A stretch of DNA of 64,000 bases from UTCHB3 sp964531325 (GCA_964531325.1 CAZHCW010000006.1:1-64000), one strand, 5' to 3'; positions 51,229-61,389 are shown, numbered from the stretch's first letter. Notes: generated by a model not told the origin, from the sequence alone. Numbers and translations are program-made.

Positions 51229-53441
51229 ATTTCAATCCTCACACTTGCGGATGGAATGAAGGGGAGCATATCAACCCTTTCACCCGTATCTCTTACAAAA
51301 TAAAAGATATTCTTTCTGTCATAAACATTTAACAAACTTACATCGAGATCTATCTTTGCAAAAAAGACCTTAAAACTTTTTGAAAGGCTTATGTCAAGTC
51401 TGTGGTAGGATGGCAACCTTTGAGCGTTCCTTGCTCCGTACAAAAACGACGGGTCGTATGCTCCCTGAGCATACCATGAGCCCCATGGATCGGGGATGTT
51501 CCATTTGTCGTAGTAGCCTGCAATTCCTGTAAATGGTAAACCGGAAGAGAATCTCCAGACAGCATTAAACTGCCAGCCATCCCAAAAAATCCATCCAAAC
51601 TGTAAATTCACCGCATGTCTCGTGTCATATCTTGGATGGTATTCAATTCCATCTTTCTTTTTATAAGAATAACTCAAAGAATAAGACCCTTTAAAAAAGA
51701 CACTTTGAAGGAAAAAATCGAATGCAAAATCAACTCCGTAGGATCTGCCGTCGGCCTGCACAAAATCTGGGTCAAGTGAAGTATATTTCAACTCATTAAT
51801 ATCAACCAGATTATCGATATCCTTGTAATATCCTTCAACAGTGAGTTTAAGGAACTCTGTTAAGTAATAATCGATACCGCCGATGAAGTGCGTAGCTTCT
51901 GCCGGTTTTAGATAATCGGGCACCACAACCCAGGGTTCAAAAATGGAAATTAATTCCTCTTCATTAGATAAAGTTGTAAGATTTTGCGAAAATCTTCCAA
52001 TTCCGAGCCTGAAAGCAAGGATGGGAATTGGATTGTATGTGATATTTAATCTTGGTTCAAGAACAAAAGGTTTTTGTTCTGATGCAGACACCAGGTTAAG
52101 CCTGATTCCACCATCCAATTTAAAGGTTTCAAACCGTAGAAGTTTATATTTTACATAACCGACCATATCGAGACCCCTCTGCTTCATGTCGGTTTTACTG
52201 CCAAAAAGATTTGTCAAGTAAAGTTCTGTTGTAAGAATTTTGTTGTGAAAACCCGTCCAAATCTCGTCTCGACTGTCGAAAATATAAGTGAAATCCCAAT
52301 TGCTGGTAAAATCAGCAATTACATTTTTCCGTGGTTTTGATGAAGTTTTATTGGGCACCACTTCACCTTCAAAAGTGCTGTAGGTGAAAGTCATGTTTGA
52401 GTAGAGGGGCGACGCCCACACTTGATACCAGTTTAATCCATAATTTCCGTTACTGAAGTAATAATCCTCTTTTGCCGGATTATTGTTTTCAATTTTGTCA
52501 TCACTAAAAAAACCGTGAAGAGTGAACCAGCCATTTTCGTAGAAATTTGGGTTACTGTAATTGAGTTTAAATGAAACATCATAAAATTCGAAGGGTGCAC
52601 TTCTGTTGTTCAAGAACTTTTGAACTGCCTCCGGACGATAACTTTTCCTGCCCGTAAAAAGAAAAGACCCTCCTGGAATTGGCCCCTCAAAAGACATTTT
52701 ACCCGACATAGTGCTGGCAGCCGCAGTCCCCATAAACCTGTTTTTGTTTCCATCGCGAGTAACAACATTCAGGATTGAAGAGAGTCTGCCTCCATATTCA
52801 GAGGTGAAACCACCTTTATAAAACTCGAGCATCTTTATCATTTCAGGATCAACCACCGAAAAAAGCCCCAGCGCATGGAAAGGGTTGTAGAGGACAGTCC
52901 CGTTAATCACCACTGCGTTTTGATCACTCCCCCCTCCTCTTACATAATATCGGGCGGTGATGTCACCTGTTGAAGTTACTCCCGGTGAAACTTTAAGAGC
53001 ACGCAGCATATCCGCTTCAATTCCTGCCGGAACCGATTTAATCTGCTGTAATGGTATCTGTTCGATGCTTATGGAGGGGTCGTTCATGTCAGGCCTGCGT
53101 TGCCCGGTTATCGACACCTCATCAAGGGTAATCGAAGCCGGAACGAGAGCTATATTCAACTGGGTAATGGTATTCTTCACCACCCTCACTTCAATCTCTC
53201 GAGTTATGTACCCGATATTTGAAATTCTTACAATCTGTTTTCCTGTTTTAATTCCGGGAATAAAATAGTATCCCTGCAAATCTGAAGCTGCCCCCTGCTT
53301 TGTTCCGATTATAAGGATATTTGCAGAAATTACCGACCCGCCATTTGTTGAATCGGTTATAAACCCGCGGAGTGTACCGGTAGTTTGTGCAAAAATGATG
53401 ACCGGCAGAATCAATATAAACAGTAAATATTTTCTCATCAA
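51225..53441 (-). CDS. TonB-dependent receptor with N-terminal carboxypeptidase-like domain
   Basis: A 738-residue outer-membrane receptor. Signal peptide (KYLLFILILPVIIFAQ), a carboxypeptidase regulatory-like domain (TLRGFITDSTNGGSVISANI, about 22-105), a plug (VRGGGSDQNAVVINGTVLYN) and a barrel ending in IPSASVRIEI. This layout is typical for nutrient or siderophore uptake in Bacteroidota. It forms a two-gene unit with the DUF4249 lipoprotein. Substrate unknown. Confidence 0.93.
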   Translation of the reverse strand: MMRKYLLFILILPVIIFAQTTGTLRGFITDSTNGGSVISANILIIGTKQGAASDLQGYYFIPGIKTGKQIVRISNIGYITREIEVRVVKNTITQLNIALVPASITLDEVSITGQRRPDMNDPSISIEQIPLQQIKSVPAGIEADMLRALKVSPGVTSTGDITARYYVRGGGSDQNAVVINGTVLYNPFHALGLFSVVDPEMIKMLEFYKGGFTSEYGGRLSSILNVVTRDGNKNRFMGTAAASTMSGKMSFEGPIPGGSFLFTGRKSYRPEAVQKFLNNRSAPFEFYDVSFKLNYSNPNFYENGWFTLHGFFSDDKIENNNPAKEDYYFSNGNYGLNWYQVWASPLYSNMTFTYSTFEGEVVPNKTSSKPRKNVIADFTSNWDFTYIFDSRDEIWTGFHNKILTTELYLTNLFGSKTDMKQRGLDMVGYVKYKLLRFETFKLDGGIRLNLVSASEQKPFVLEPRLNITYNPIPILAFRLGIGRFSQNLTTLSNEEELISIFEPWVVVPDYLKPAEATHFIGGIDYYLTEFLKLTVEGYYKDIDNLVDINELKYTSLDPDFVQADGRSYGVDFAFDFFLQSVFFKGSYSLSYSYKKKDGIEYHPRYDTRHAVNLQFGWIFWDGWQFNAVWRFSSGLPFTGIAGYYDKWNIPDPWGSWYAQGAYDPSFLYGARNAQRLPSYHRLDISLSKSFKVFFAKIDLDVSLLNVYDRKNIFYFVRDTGERVDMLPFIPSASVRIEI

Positions 53442-53589
53442 CGAGTTCTTTGTTCGATTTAGACGCTTTTCAAAATAAATTGAGTTTAATATCCCAATTT
53501 AAGGAATTTTTATACAGGCTTTTTCTCTTTAGGTGTAAATAATTTGACCAAATAACGACACTTTTCCTTATTTTTGTTAAAGATTAATA
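53442..53589. promoter_or_regulatory. divergent promoter region, receptor and cheB-like gene
   Basis: AT-rich 148-base space between divergent genes. No clear dyad, and no strong ribosome binding site ahead of 53590; a second ATG six bases later (53596) is equally plausible. Confidence 0.35.
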
Positions 53590-54600
53590 ATGAAAATCAT
53601 GAAAAGAATTCTTGTCGTTGACGACGACCCCGCTAATATCCTGATACTTAAAACAGTACTGCACGACGAAGGATACCTGATCTCCGAAGCAAGCAATGGA
53701 CAGGAAGCTCTCAACCTCCATGCAGCGGCACCCTTTGATATGATAATAACCGACTGGATGATGCCCATAATGGATGGGTTGTTGCTTACATCCACCGTGA
53801 GACTCCGTCGTCTCGGTAACCCAATTATCATTCTCGTTACTTCCCTTACTCTCGAAGGTGCAAAAGAAAGAGCCATAATGTGTGGTGCCGACATTTATCT
53901 GCCAAAACCGCTTATACCAAATATAATCAGAAAAACTGTAAGCGATGGTTTTAAAAGACAGGAGACCGGGCTGGTCTCACTTAAAATGCCCCAGATAGAT
54001 GTACTCAGAACTCCTGTGGGATACTCCGCTATTGGTATCGTCGCGAGCACAGGCGGGCCAGCTGTACTCGTTGAATTCTTTAAAAATATTACACTCGACA
54101 ACAAAACGACCTTTTTTGTAGTCCAGCACGGTCCGGCATGGATGATAGAAACATTTGCAAAAAGCCTCTCGATCCTCTCACAAAAAGAGATAATACTCCC
54201 GGTAAACCTCGAATCTGTGGTCCCCGGTAAAATCTACCTCGCCCCCGGCGACAGCCACATGACAGTGGATGCCGGAAACATGCACATAAGACTTCAAGAC
54301 ACTCCGCCAGAGAATTTCGTAAAACCTTCTGCCGATCCTCTCTTTACCACACTTGCATCTGCATTTGGAATAAAAACGATTGGTGTTGTGCTTACCGGAA
54401 TGGGATGTGATGGAGTGGCGGGTGCAGTTAAAATAAAAGCTGCCGGTGGAATGGTTATAGTTCAAGACCCTGATGAAGCAATCGTACCCTCAATGCCTCT
54501 ATCAGTGCTCGACACCCAAATGGGAATAAAAAGCTGCAAAATAAAAGAGATGAATCAACAAATAAAAAACAGACTGCAAGAGGTCAGCCAGATTACATAA
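53590..54600 (+). CDS. CheB-type protein-glutamate methylesterase with receiver domain
   Basis: A 336-residue protein. The receiver domain (1-122) has VVDDDPANILILKTVL and MIITDWMMPIMDG with the phospho-acceptor Asp, and KPLIP with the conserved Lys. The methylesterase domain (about 145-330) has GIVASTGGPAVL with Ser153, VVQHGPAWM with His and LTGMGCDGVAGA with Asp, the CheB triad. CheB removes methyl groups from chemoreceptors. No other chemotaxis gene is present in the window, so it is an orphan here. Its 3' end overlaps the convergent rpiA by eight bases. Confidence 0.93.
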   Translation: MKIMKRILVVDDDPANILILKTVLHDEGYLISEASNGQEALNLHAAAPFDMIITDWMMPIMDGLLLTSTVRLRRLGNPIIILVTSLTLEGAKERAIMCGADIYLPKPLIPNIIRKTVSDGFKRQETGLVSLKMPQIDVLRTPVGYSAIGIVASTGGPAVLVEFFKNITLDNKTTFFVVQHGPAWMIETFAKSLSILSQKEIILPVNLESVVPGKIYLAPGDSHMTVDAGNMHIRLQDTPPENFVKPSADPLFTTLASAFGIKTIGVVLTGMGCDGVAGAVKIKAAGGMVIVQDPDEAIVPSMPLSVLDTQMGIKSCKIKEMNQQIKNRLQEVSQIT

Positions 54601-55336
54601 ACCTGGTTGCGTTTAGTAAACTCTCAAACCTGGTTTTTTCTCCTTTTTTTATCACGGTTACGCCAACAACAGAACCCACAACCAATACATCGGCCAAACC
54701 GTGAAAAATACCATGACCCGCTACACCGGCTCTGCCGTCCAAGACAGTCGATAACCTTTTGGGATCACCCAGCTCGCCAAAATTTGCATCTAATATATTA
54801 TTGCCATTATCAGTGAATAAAACCCGGCCATCATCTCCAAGCCTTAACTGAACGACAGCATCAAGCGACTTTAAAAACTCCATCTCAGTAGCGATTGCCA
54901 TAGGAAATACTTCTATCGGTACGGGCCATCTCTCCCCTGTTTTTTTAGATAATTTCGAACAATCAACTACAATTACACGAAACCTGGAATTTTGTGCAAC
55001 AATCTTCTCGCGAATAAGTGCCGCTCCTCCCCCCTTGATCATGTCCAGATTGTCGTCAACTTCATCTGCACCATCAATATAAACATCAAGCAAAGGCACC
55101 TCATCAAAAGCAACAAGCGGAATTCCAAGTTCCCTTGCCATCTCCTCTGTCCTTCTTGAGGTGGCAATGCCTCTAATCCCGGAGAGAGTTCCATTCTTCA
55201 GCCTGTTGCCCAACTCCTCAAGAACATACTTCACCGTCGAACCTGTACCCAGACCGACGGCATGACCATTCTTTAGATACTTTAAGGATTCAAGGGCTGC
55301 CTGCCTCTTTAACAAATCTGCATTGAACTTTTCCAT
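54593..55336 (-). CDS. rpiA: ribose-5-phosphate isomerase A
   Basis: A 247-residue pentose-phosphate enzyme interconverting ribose 5-phosphate and ribulose 5-phosphate. VGLGTGSTVKYVLEEL is the phosphate-binding loop, DGADEVDDNLDMIKGGGAAL holds the catalytic Asp/Glu, and EVFPMAIATEM matches the family. Length normal. Monocistronic, convergent with the cheB-like gene and divergent from the transglycosylase gene. Confidence 0.96.
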   Translation of the reverse strand: MEKFNADLLKRQAALESLKYLKNGHAVGLGTGSTVKYVLEELGNRLKNGTLSGIRGIATSRRTEEMARELGIPLVAFDEVPLLDVYIDGADEVDDNLDMIKGGGAALIREKIVAQNSRFRVIVVDCSKLSKKTGERWPVPIEVFPMAIATEMEFLKSLDAVVQLRLGDDGRVLFTDNGNNILDANFGELGDPKRLSTVLDGRAGVAGHGIFHGLADVLVVGSVVGVTVIKKGEKTRFESLLNATRFM

Positions 55337-55383
55337 ACTTTAACTAAATTTAAACATTGATTCAAAAAAATACTGATTTATAA

Positions 55384-56268
55384 ATGCCGCATTTCTTTTC
55401 GAGAATAAAAAAACACTCCATCTATTTTATCCCTCTTCTCGCTGCTTTGTTCCTGATGAGTTCAAAAATAGTTGATACACCAAAACCATTTGTTTACAAC
55501 CCACCACTTCCCGCCGAACTTACTGTTTTTGGTGAAAGAGTTCCACTTGAAGACCCGGAAGTTCGCGAGAGAATCGAAAACGAGATAATCCTCCTCTCAC
55601 GGCAGGAGCACCTCATGTTCAGATATTTTAAAAGATCCGGGAGATGGTTCCAGAAATTTGATGCATTGTTACAAAAAGAAGCAATCCCTCTCGATTTTAA
55701 ATACCTTGCCCTCGTTGAAAGCGGGCTTGATAACCTCGTCTCTTCAGCAAAAGCTGCCGGATTCTGGCAGTTCCTCGAGTCAACAGGTAAACAGTTTGGA
55801 CTTACAATAAATTCCGAAATCGATGAAAGATACGACCCCGAGAAATCGGCACTTGCTGCAATCCGTTACCTGAAAATGGCAAAAAATAAATTCGGCACAT
55901 GGGCATCAGCAGCAGGGTCATACAATATGGGGATGGGCGGTATGGAAAACAGAGTTTCTTCCCAACTTTCGTCAAACTATTTTGATCTTCTCCTCCCCGA
56001 TGAAACAATGAAATATGTACCCAGAATTGCTGCTATGAAACTTATCTTTGAAGACCCTGCAAAATATGGATACATGCTCACGGAAAACGATTATTGGAAA
56101 CCTTTAAAATATCGCGAAGTTGCAATTACACAAACAATAAGTGACCTCACACGATTTGCCAAACAAAATGGAACCACACTTAAAATGCTACGATACCTCA
56201 ACCCATGGATCAGGGGGAACAAGCTCACCATTTCATCGGGTGGTTCATTTACATTAAGATTGCCATAA
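55384..56268 (+). CDS. lytic murein transglycosylase (SLT, MltD-like)
   Basis: A 294-residue envelope enzyme. N-terminal hydrophobic helix (HSIYFIPLLAALFLMSS) and an SLT domain: DFKYLALVESGLDNLVSSAK has the catalytic Glu in VESG, AAGFWQFLESTGKQFGL and AAGSYNMGMGGMENRVS complete the goose-lysozyme-like core. It cleaves peptidoglycan with anhydro-sugar formation. The usual MltD LysM repeats are missing, and a short beta-type end (KLTISSGGSFTLRLP) takes their place, so the protein is shorter than MltD. Convergent with the hybrid kinase gene. Confidence 0.92.
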   Translation: MPHFFSRIKKHSIYFIPLLAALFLMSSKIVDTPKPFVYNPPLPAELTVFGERVPLEDPEVRERIENEIILLSRQEHLMFRYFKRSGRWFQKFDALLQKEAIPLDFKYLALVESGLDNLVSSAKAAGFWQFLESTGKQFGLTINSEIDERYDPEKSALAAIRYLKMAKNKFGTWASAAGSYNMGMGGMENRVSSQLSSNYFDLLLPDETMKYVPRIAAMKLIFEDPAKYGYMLTENDYWKPLKYREVAITQTISDLTRFAKQNGTTLKMLRYLNPWIRGNKLTISSGGSFTLRLP

Positions 56269-56285
56269 TATATTCTTATCCCCGT

Positions 56286-58850
56286 TCAGGTGAACAGGTC
56301 GTGTACAAAAAAGAGCAACTCTTTTTTTGAAAATGGCTTCGCTATGTAGTGAGTAAACCCACTGCCAAGGAACAGTTCTTTTTGTCCTATGCTTCCAAAA
56401 GCAGTGATTGCAACCACAGGAATATTCCGAAGTTCCGGAAATTCCAGAATTTTCATGGCTATATCCACTCCGGTAATCCCTTTCCCCAGGTTGATATCAA
56501 GCAAATAAGCATCATAATTTTTTGATACGATCAAATCGAGCCCCTCTTCCCCTGTTCTGACACTCTCCACATCATAAAACTGTTCAAGTGCCCTTGCGAT
56601 AAACCACGCAGACGCATCATCATCTTCAACCAGAAGAAGTCGTTTCCTGTTATCCTCTTTTACTGCGAAAATTTTCTCACTAACTTCTTCAGTAAGTTCA
56701 ACTGCCTCATTTTCCAAAACTTTTTGATCGCTCCAGGGTAGAAGAACTGTAAAAGTTGTCCCTTTCCCAAGTTTACTGTTTACCAAAATTTTCCCGTCAA
56801 GAAGATTAACATATCTTTTTACGATCGACAATCCCAATCCGGTCCCCTCAAAAGATCTTCCAAATCCTTCACTGGCTTGCCTGAACTCATCAAAAATGAG
56901 TGACATTGCTTTTTCAGAGATGCCAATACCCGTATCACTAACCCGCAGAAATGCCCATTTTACCTCATCCACTTCCGTACTTCCCGTTTCAACAGTTACC
57001 CCGCCAAATCGGGTAAACTTGATGGCATTATTGATAAGATTGTTAACGATACTCGAGAGAAACTTTGAATCTACCACTGCCCTTACATCAGGCTCCTTTG
57101 TAGTCAACTCCAAAGTGAGGCCTTTACCTTTTGCAAAAGCATCAAAAGTGTCAAAATCATCTTTCACTGCTTGATATAACAGCACATCCACGGTTACTAC
57201 CTCCTCCTTGTTTGCTTCAAGCCTCGCAAGATCAAGGATCATATTTAGCGTGTTCAACAGTCTTAATGCTGATTTGTGGATAGACTGAACCACTTCCAGA
57301 GTTTCAGGATCAGTGATGTCTTCAATAAGTATCTCGGAAAAACCAAGTACCCCGTGGAGTGGTGTCCTCAACTCATGACTCATATTAGCAAAGAAACTTG
57401 TTTTTGCCTTGTTTAATTCCTCTGTTTTCTCCTTTGCATCCCTTAGTTCTATCTCCATCGCTACACGGTCAGTTATATCCTTTACAACACTTAAGAGACA
57501 TTTTCGCCCTGCAAACTCCATCTGTTTGGCCGAAAAAAGCCCGTATCTTGTCGTGCCATCCTTGTAAAGATATTCTATCTGAAGGTTACTTACTTCACCG
57601 GTTTTTAATACTTGAGCAATGATCATCTCTCTATAATCGGTGGATTTCCAAATCTTTAATGAGATGCTGCTTTTCCCGGAGACTTCTGCATCGGTATAAC
57701 CGGTAAGGTCGAGTAAACCCTGGTTAAAATCGACAATTAATCCATCATTCAAATCAGTAATCAATATTGCATCGGGAGATGAGTAAAATGCTTTAGAAAA
57801 CTTCTCCTCCGAATCCCTCAGTTTTTGCTTCTGTTCCCTCTCTTGTTCATACAACTTACGATAATATGCTTTGGTATTCGAACTGTAGATCATCCCAAAA
57901 CCCAGAAACAGCACAACATTTCCGAGTAATCCGACAATCGCAATTATAACCATCCTAAAATTTAACTCACTAAATATCTCCGCAGTGTCGATTTTACTGA
58001 TTAAAAACCAACCCGTACCGGGAACAATACTGATGTCTGATAAAACTTCCTCTCCACGGTAATCAATACCGATATACATACTGTCAGAGTATTTTCCCTT
58101 GCTGATTGGAGGAGCACTATCAGAATAGACACTCATTCTCAGATTCATCGCTGAACCCTGTTTAAATCTTATTTCACTAAGAAATGTGAGTGAATCTCCC
58201 TCACGCGCAACTATTATGGTCTCACCTGTTTTGCTGACACCGGGCCACTTCATCAATACCGGATAGAGATGAGTCTCAGGATTAGTCCTGAATACGAGAA
58301 ATACATTGTCACTTGTTTTTGTCTCATTTTTTAATTGTGCGATGAAATCAAAATGTACCTCCTGGTCTAATTGACAACGGTATATTCCCGTATGGACAGG
58401 TGACCCCGAGAATGTTGATTCACGCAACCTGGCTTTAAAAAACTGATCCAACTCCTGACGAACTCCTGTGCTCAAGTATATATTACCCAATGAATCGACA
58501 AGGAGAATCTCCATATAATTGTATCTCTTCTTTACAACCACCAATCTTTCTATCAGTTTCTTCTTCAGTAACAAATCCTGCGGGTTTTTCAACCATCTCT
58601 CCACCGCATCCTGATAGATTGGACTTTCCGAGATTACCAGAATATCACTCTTTCTCTCTCTTAACCATCCGGAAAGTAAATCCGATTTAAGTTTAGCAAG
58701 CGAATGAATCTCCTTATATCGGGATTTTTTTATTTTTTCTGCTTCGTATTTATAATAGACAACCCCGCCAACAATAAGCAAAAAACTCATACCGCAAAAA
58801 AGTAGAACGAGCAACTTGTTCTCTTTAATTCTATCTAATATTCTTTTCAT
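56286..58850 (-). CDS. hybrid sensor histidine kinase with PAS and receiver domains
   Basis: An 854-residue membrane sensor. Two helices (LLVLLFCGMSFLLIVGGVVYY near 15 and FRMVIIAIVGLLGNVVLFLGF near 300) enclose a periplasmic sensing domain of about 265 residues, probably Cache-like. A PAS domain (about 350-470), HisKA with H492 in ANMSHELRTPLHG, HATPase with SDTGIGISEKAM and GTGLGLSIVKRYV, and a C-terminal receiver with D785 in AYLLDINLG follow. The phosphorelay is complete except for an output domain, so a separate partner is needed. Signal unknown. Monocistronic. Confidence 0.95.
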   Translation of the reverse strand: MKRILDRIKENKLLVLLFCGMSFLLIVGGVVYYKYEAEKIKKSRYKEIHSLAKLKSDLLSGWLRERKSDILVISESPIYQDAVERWLKNPQDLLLKKKLIERLVVVKKRYNYMEILLVDSLGNIYLSTGVRQELDQFFKARLRESTFSGSPVHTGIYRCQLDQEVHFDFIAQLKNETKTSDNVFLVFRTNPETHLYPVLMKWPGVSKTGETIIVAREGDSLTFLSEIRFKQGSAMNLRMSVYSDSAPPISKGKYSDSMYIGIDYRGEEVLSDISIVPGTGWFLISKIDTAEIFSELNFRMVIIAIVGLLGNVVLFLGFGMIYSSNTKAYYRKLYEQEREQKQKLRDSEEKFSKAFYSSPDAILITDLNDGLIVDFNQGLLDLTGYTDAEVSGKSSISLKIWKSTDYREMIIAQVLKTGEVSNLQIEYLYKDGTTRYGLFSAKQMEFAGRKCLLSVVKDITDRVAMEIELRDAKEKTEELNKAKTSFFANMSHELRTPLHGVLGFSEILIEDITDPETLEVVQSIHKSALRLLNTLNMILDLARLEANKEEVVTVDVLLYQAVKDDFDTFDAFAKGKGLTLELTTKEPDVRAVVDSKFLSSIVNNLINNAIKFTRFGGVTVETGSTEVDEVKWAFLRVSDTGIGISEKAMSLIFDEFRQASEGFGRSFEGTGLGLSIVKRYVNLLDGKILVNSKLGKGTTFTVLLPWSDQKVLENEAVELTEEVSEKIFAVKEDNRKRLLLVEDDDASAWFIARALEQFYDVESVRTGEEGLDLIVSKNYDAYLLDINLGKGITGVDIAMKILEFPELRNIPVVAITAFGSIGQKELFLGSGFTHYIAKPFSKKELLFFVHDLFT

Positions 58851-59289
58851 TTCAACGAAATCAGCAATTCTTATTTAAAATTGTGCACATTATAAAAATA
58901 AACGGGGAGAAATTCATGTTTAGTCAGTTTTACTTTTCTCTGCTCCAAAATTAGTTAATTTTAAAACAAAAACACAGTTTAAACATAAAAATGCCCGGTA
59001 CTTCCATCGAATTCCGGGCAAGATAATTTCCGATTTCTACTCCTTTGAAAAATTTATTTATAAACTGATAATCTCCCATCATTTTTTTAGACCGTTGAAG
59101 CGATATACGCAAGTTGGCTCCTCAATTTTTAAAATTTAAATACTATTTTAAATGACTGTTTATAAATTTTATTATAAAAACAACAGGCTCTCAAATATCG
59201 GGTATAATTGAACCCTGAGAGTTTAATTTTACTTTTTTGTGACCGTAATCGTCACCTTTTAAACAACAACACACGCGGAGAAAACAAAT
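58851..59289. promoter_or_regulatory. divergent intergenic region with hairpin
   Basis: A 439-base AT-rich region between divergent genes. TGCCCGG (58991-58997) pairs with CCGGGCA (about 59015-59021); on the minus strand a T-run follows, so it resembles a terminator for a short minus-strand transcript started between 59030 and 59290. No protein frame is convincing. The last 100 bases contain the pepF-like promoter. Confidence 0.35.
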
Positions 59290-61194
59290 ATGAAATTAAG
59301 AAGCTTTTTAATTTCAACTCTTCTTGCCGGGTCTTTTGCCTTTACAGTTTCTGCTCAGGATGCTGTGATCCCCGACTACTCGACAACGCCTCGGGACCAG
59401 GTGCCCAATGAATATAAGTGGAACCTGACCGACATTTATTCTAATTATGAACTCTGGAATGCCGACAAAGCTGAAGTAAACACTCTTCTTGGAAAGATAA
59501 AAGATCAAGCAAAATCGTGGACATCTTCTGCAAAAAACATGCTTGATATGTTCAAAACCTCTGATAAACTTGAACTCAAACTTTATCATCTCTACAGCTA
59601 CGCCCGCCGTCAATACGACATGGAGATGTCCAACAGCACCTTCAACCAGATGAAGGGTGAAATTCAATCTATCTATGTTGATGCATCTATGCAGCTTAAC
59701 TTCATGAACGATGATCTGCTCAAAATGGATGAAAAAACTTTGATGGGCTATTTTAATGAAGAGCCAAATCTTGCTCCGTACAAATTTACTGTTGAGCAAC
59801 TTTTGAGATCCAAAAAACATATGCTGCCTTTGGCAGAGGAACAACTTCTTTCATTAACCGGTATCTATTCTTCCAACATCTCGGAAGCAGCTTCGATCCT
59901 TAATGATGTGGATATCCCTGCACCTACAGTTACTCTTACCGATGGTACAAAAGTTGAACTTAATTATGCCAACTACTACAAATATCGCACCGCAAAAAGC
60001 CCTGAGGACAGAGCGATTGCAGTAAGAGGTTATTGGAAGAACCATAAACAGTATGAGAACACCCTCGCCACTCTTTTTGATGGCGGAATGAAAATGGACC
60101 TCTTCAATGCAAAAGCAAGGAAGTTTAACAGTTGTCTTCAGGCAAGACTTTTCCAGGATAACATCGACACTACAGTCTATTATCAATTGATAAAAGAAGT
60201 GAATGCAAATCTTCCATCGCTACACAGATATCTGAAATTAAAACAGAAAATGCTTGGACTCGAAACTCTTAAATATGAAGACCTTTGGGCTTCATCAGTT
60301 AAGAGTGTAAACAAAGTTTATCCTTATGACGAAGCAAAAAATCTTGTCCAAAACTCCCTCAAAGTTCTTGGATCCGACTATGCTGATGGCTTAAAACAGG
60401 CTTTTAACAACGGCTGGATTGATGTTTACCCAAATAAGGACAAAGAGAGCGGTGCTTATTCCGATGCTATCTACGACATTCATCCGTATGTTAAAATGAA
60501 CTATGACGGCGAATACAGCAATGTATCCACTCTCGCTCACGAGCTGGGACATGCGATGCATTCTTATCTAACCAACAAAAATCAGCCTTATTCGAACTCG
60601 AATTACACCACTTTCCTTGCAGAGATTGCTTCCACATTTAATGAAAACCTCTTGATGGACTATCTGCTTAAAAATGAAACCGATGACAATCTGAAACTCT
60701 TCATCATCGATCAATTCCTCGAGAGAGCAAGGCAAACTATCTACCGTCAATCTCTTTTTGCCGAGTTTGAACTTGCCATGCATCAAAGAGTTGAAGAAGG
60801 AAAAACCCTCACTGCTGATTGGCTGAATCAGAAATATCTTGAATTAACCCGTCTATATTATGGACACGACAAAGGGGTAACCCTTGTAGATGATTATATC
60901 GAAATTGAATGGAGTAAAATTCCTCATTTCTTCTATAATTTTTATGTATTCCAGTATAGCACAGGTATCATCTCCTCAATGGCTCTTTCCCAGAACATCA
61001 TCACGGGGAAAACCGGAGCAGTTGATAAATATCTTGGTATGTTAAAATCAGGAAACAGCGATTATTCGATTAAACTTTTGCAGAATGCCGGCGTTGATAT
61101 GATGACATCAGACCCCTACGATGCCGCATTTAAAAGATTTGATGATCTTGTTGCTGAAATGGAAAAAATTTACGAGAGAGTAAGCAAGAAGTAG
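59290..61194 (+). CDS. oligoendopeptidase F family (M3) metallopeptidase
   Basis: A 634-residue protein. An N-terminal signal-like segment (SFLISTLLAGSFAFTVSAQ) means it is exported, unlike classic cytoplasmic PepF. DQVPNEYKWNLTDIYSNYE is the typical PepF start. HELGH with Zn-binding H417 and H421 lies in TLAHELGHAMHSYL, and EIASTFNENLLMDYLL gives the third ligand. It should cut short peptides in the periplasm. Length is normal for the family plus signal. It ends just before a repetitive region shared with the convergent TPR-kinase gene. Confidence 0.95.
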   Translation: MKLRSFLISTLLAGSFAFTVSAQDAVIPDYSTTPRDQVPNEYKWNLTDIYSNYELWNADKAEVNTLLGKIKDQAKSWTSSAKNMLDMFKTSDKLELKLYHLYSYARRQYDMEMSNSTFNQMKGEIQSIYVDASMQLNFMNDDLLKMDEKTLMGYFNEEPNLAPYKFTVEQLLRSKKHMLPLAEEQLLSLTGIYSSNISEAASILNDVDIPAPTVTLTDGTKVELNYANYYKYRTAKSPEDRAIAVRGYWKNHKQYENTLATLFDGGMKMDLFNAKARKFNSCLQARLFQDNIDTTVYYQLIKEVNANLPSLHRYLKLKQKMLGLETLKYEDLWASSVKSVNKVYPYDEAKNLVQNSLKVLGSDYADGLKQAFNNGWIDVYPNKDKESGAYSDAIYDIHPYVKMNYDGEYSNVSTLAHELGHAMHSYLTNKNQPYSNSNYTTFLAEIASTFNENLLMDYLLKNETDDNLKLFIIDQFLERARQTIYRQSLFAEFELAMHQRVEEGKTLTADWLNQKYLELTRLYYGHDKGVTLVDDYIEIEWSKIPHFFYNFYVFQYSTGIISSMALSQNIITGKTGAVDKYLGMLKSGNSDYSIKLLQNAGVDMMTSDPYDAAFKRFDDLVAEMEKIYERVSKK

Positions 61195-61389
61195 TTCTTT
61201 TGAGTACTTGAGAAACTTGAGTACCAGAGAAACTTGAGTACCAGAGAGACTTGAGAAACTTGAGTACCAGAGAAACTTAAGTGATTATGTAAAATTAAAC
61301 TTGAGACAAGGAGTATTTGAGTGTTTAATAATAAATACTCAAGTACTCTGTTCTCTCAAGTTCTCAAGTACTCTGGTCTCTCTGGTCTC
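61195..61389. repeat. inverted and tandem repeat block between convergent genes
   Basis: The left part (about 61200-61290) repeats ACTTGAGTACCAGAGAA-type units about four times; the right part (about 61335-61390) carries the complementary words CAAGTACTCTG and GGTCTCTCT. The two could fold into a long imperfect hairpin, with GAGTATTT/AAATACTC as the inner stem (61311-61318 and 61333-61340). It fills the space between two convergent genes and may act as a bidirectional terminator or be a selfish repeat. Confidence 0.7.

Noticed and set aside
61195..61389. Tandem repeats that might be a CRISPR array
   Set aside because: Units are short and nearly contiguous, with no spacers of constant length and no cas genes; the block is better described as tandem plus inverted repeats.
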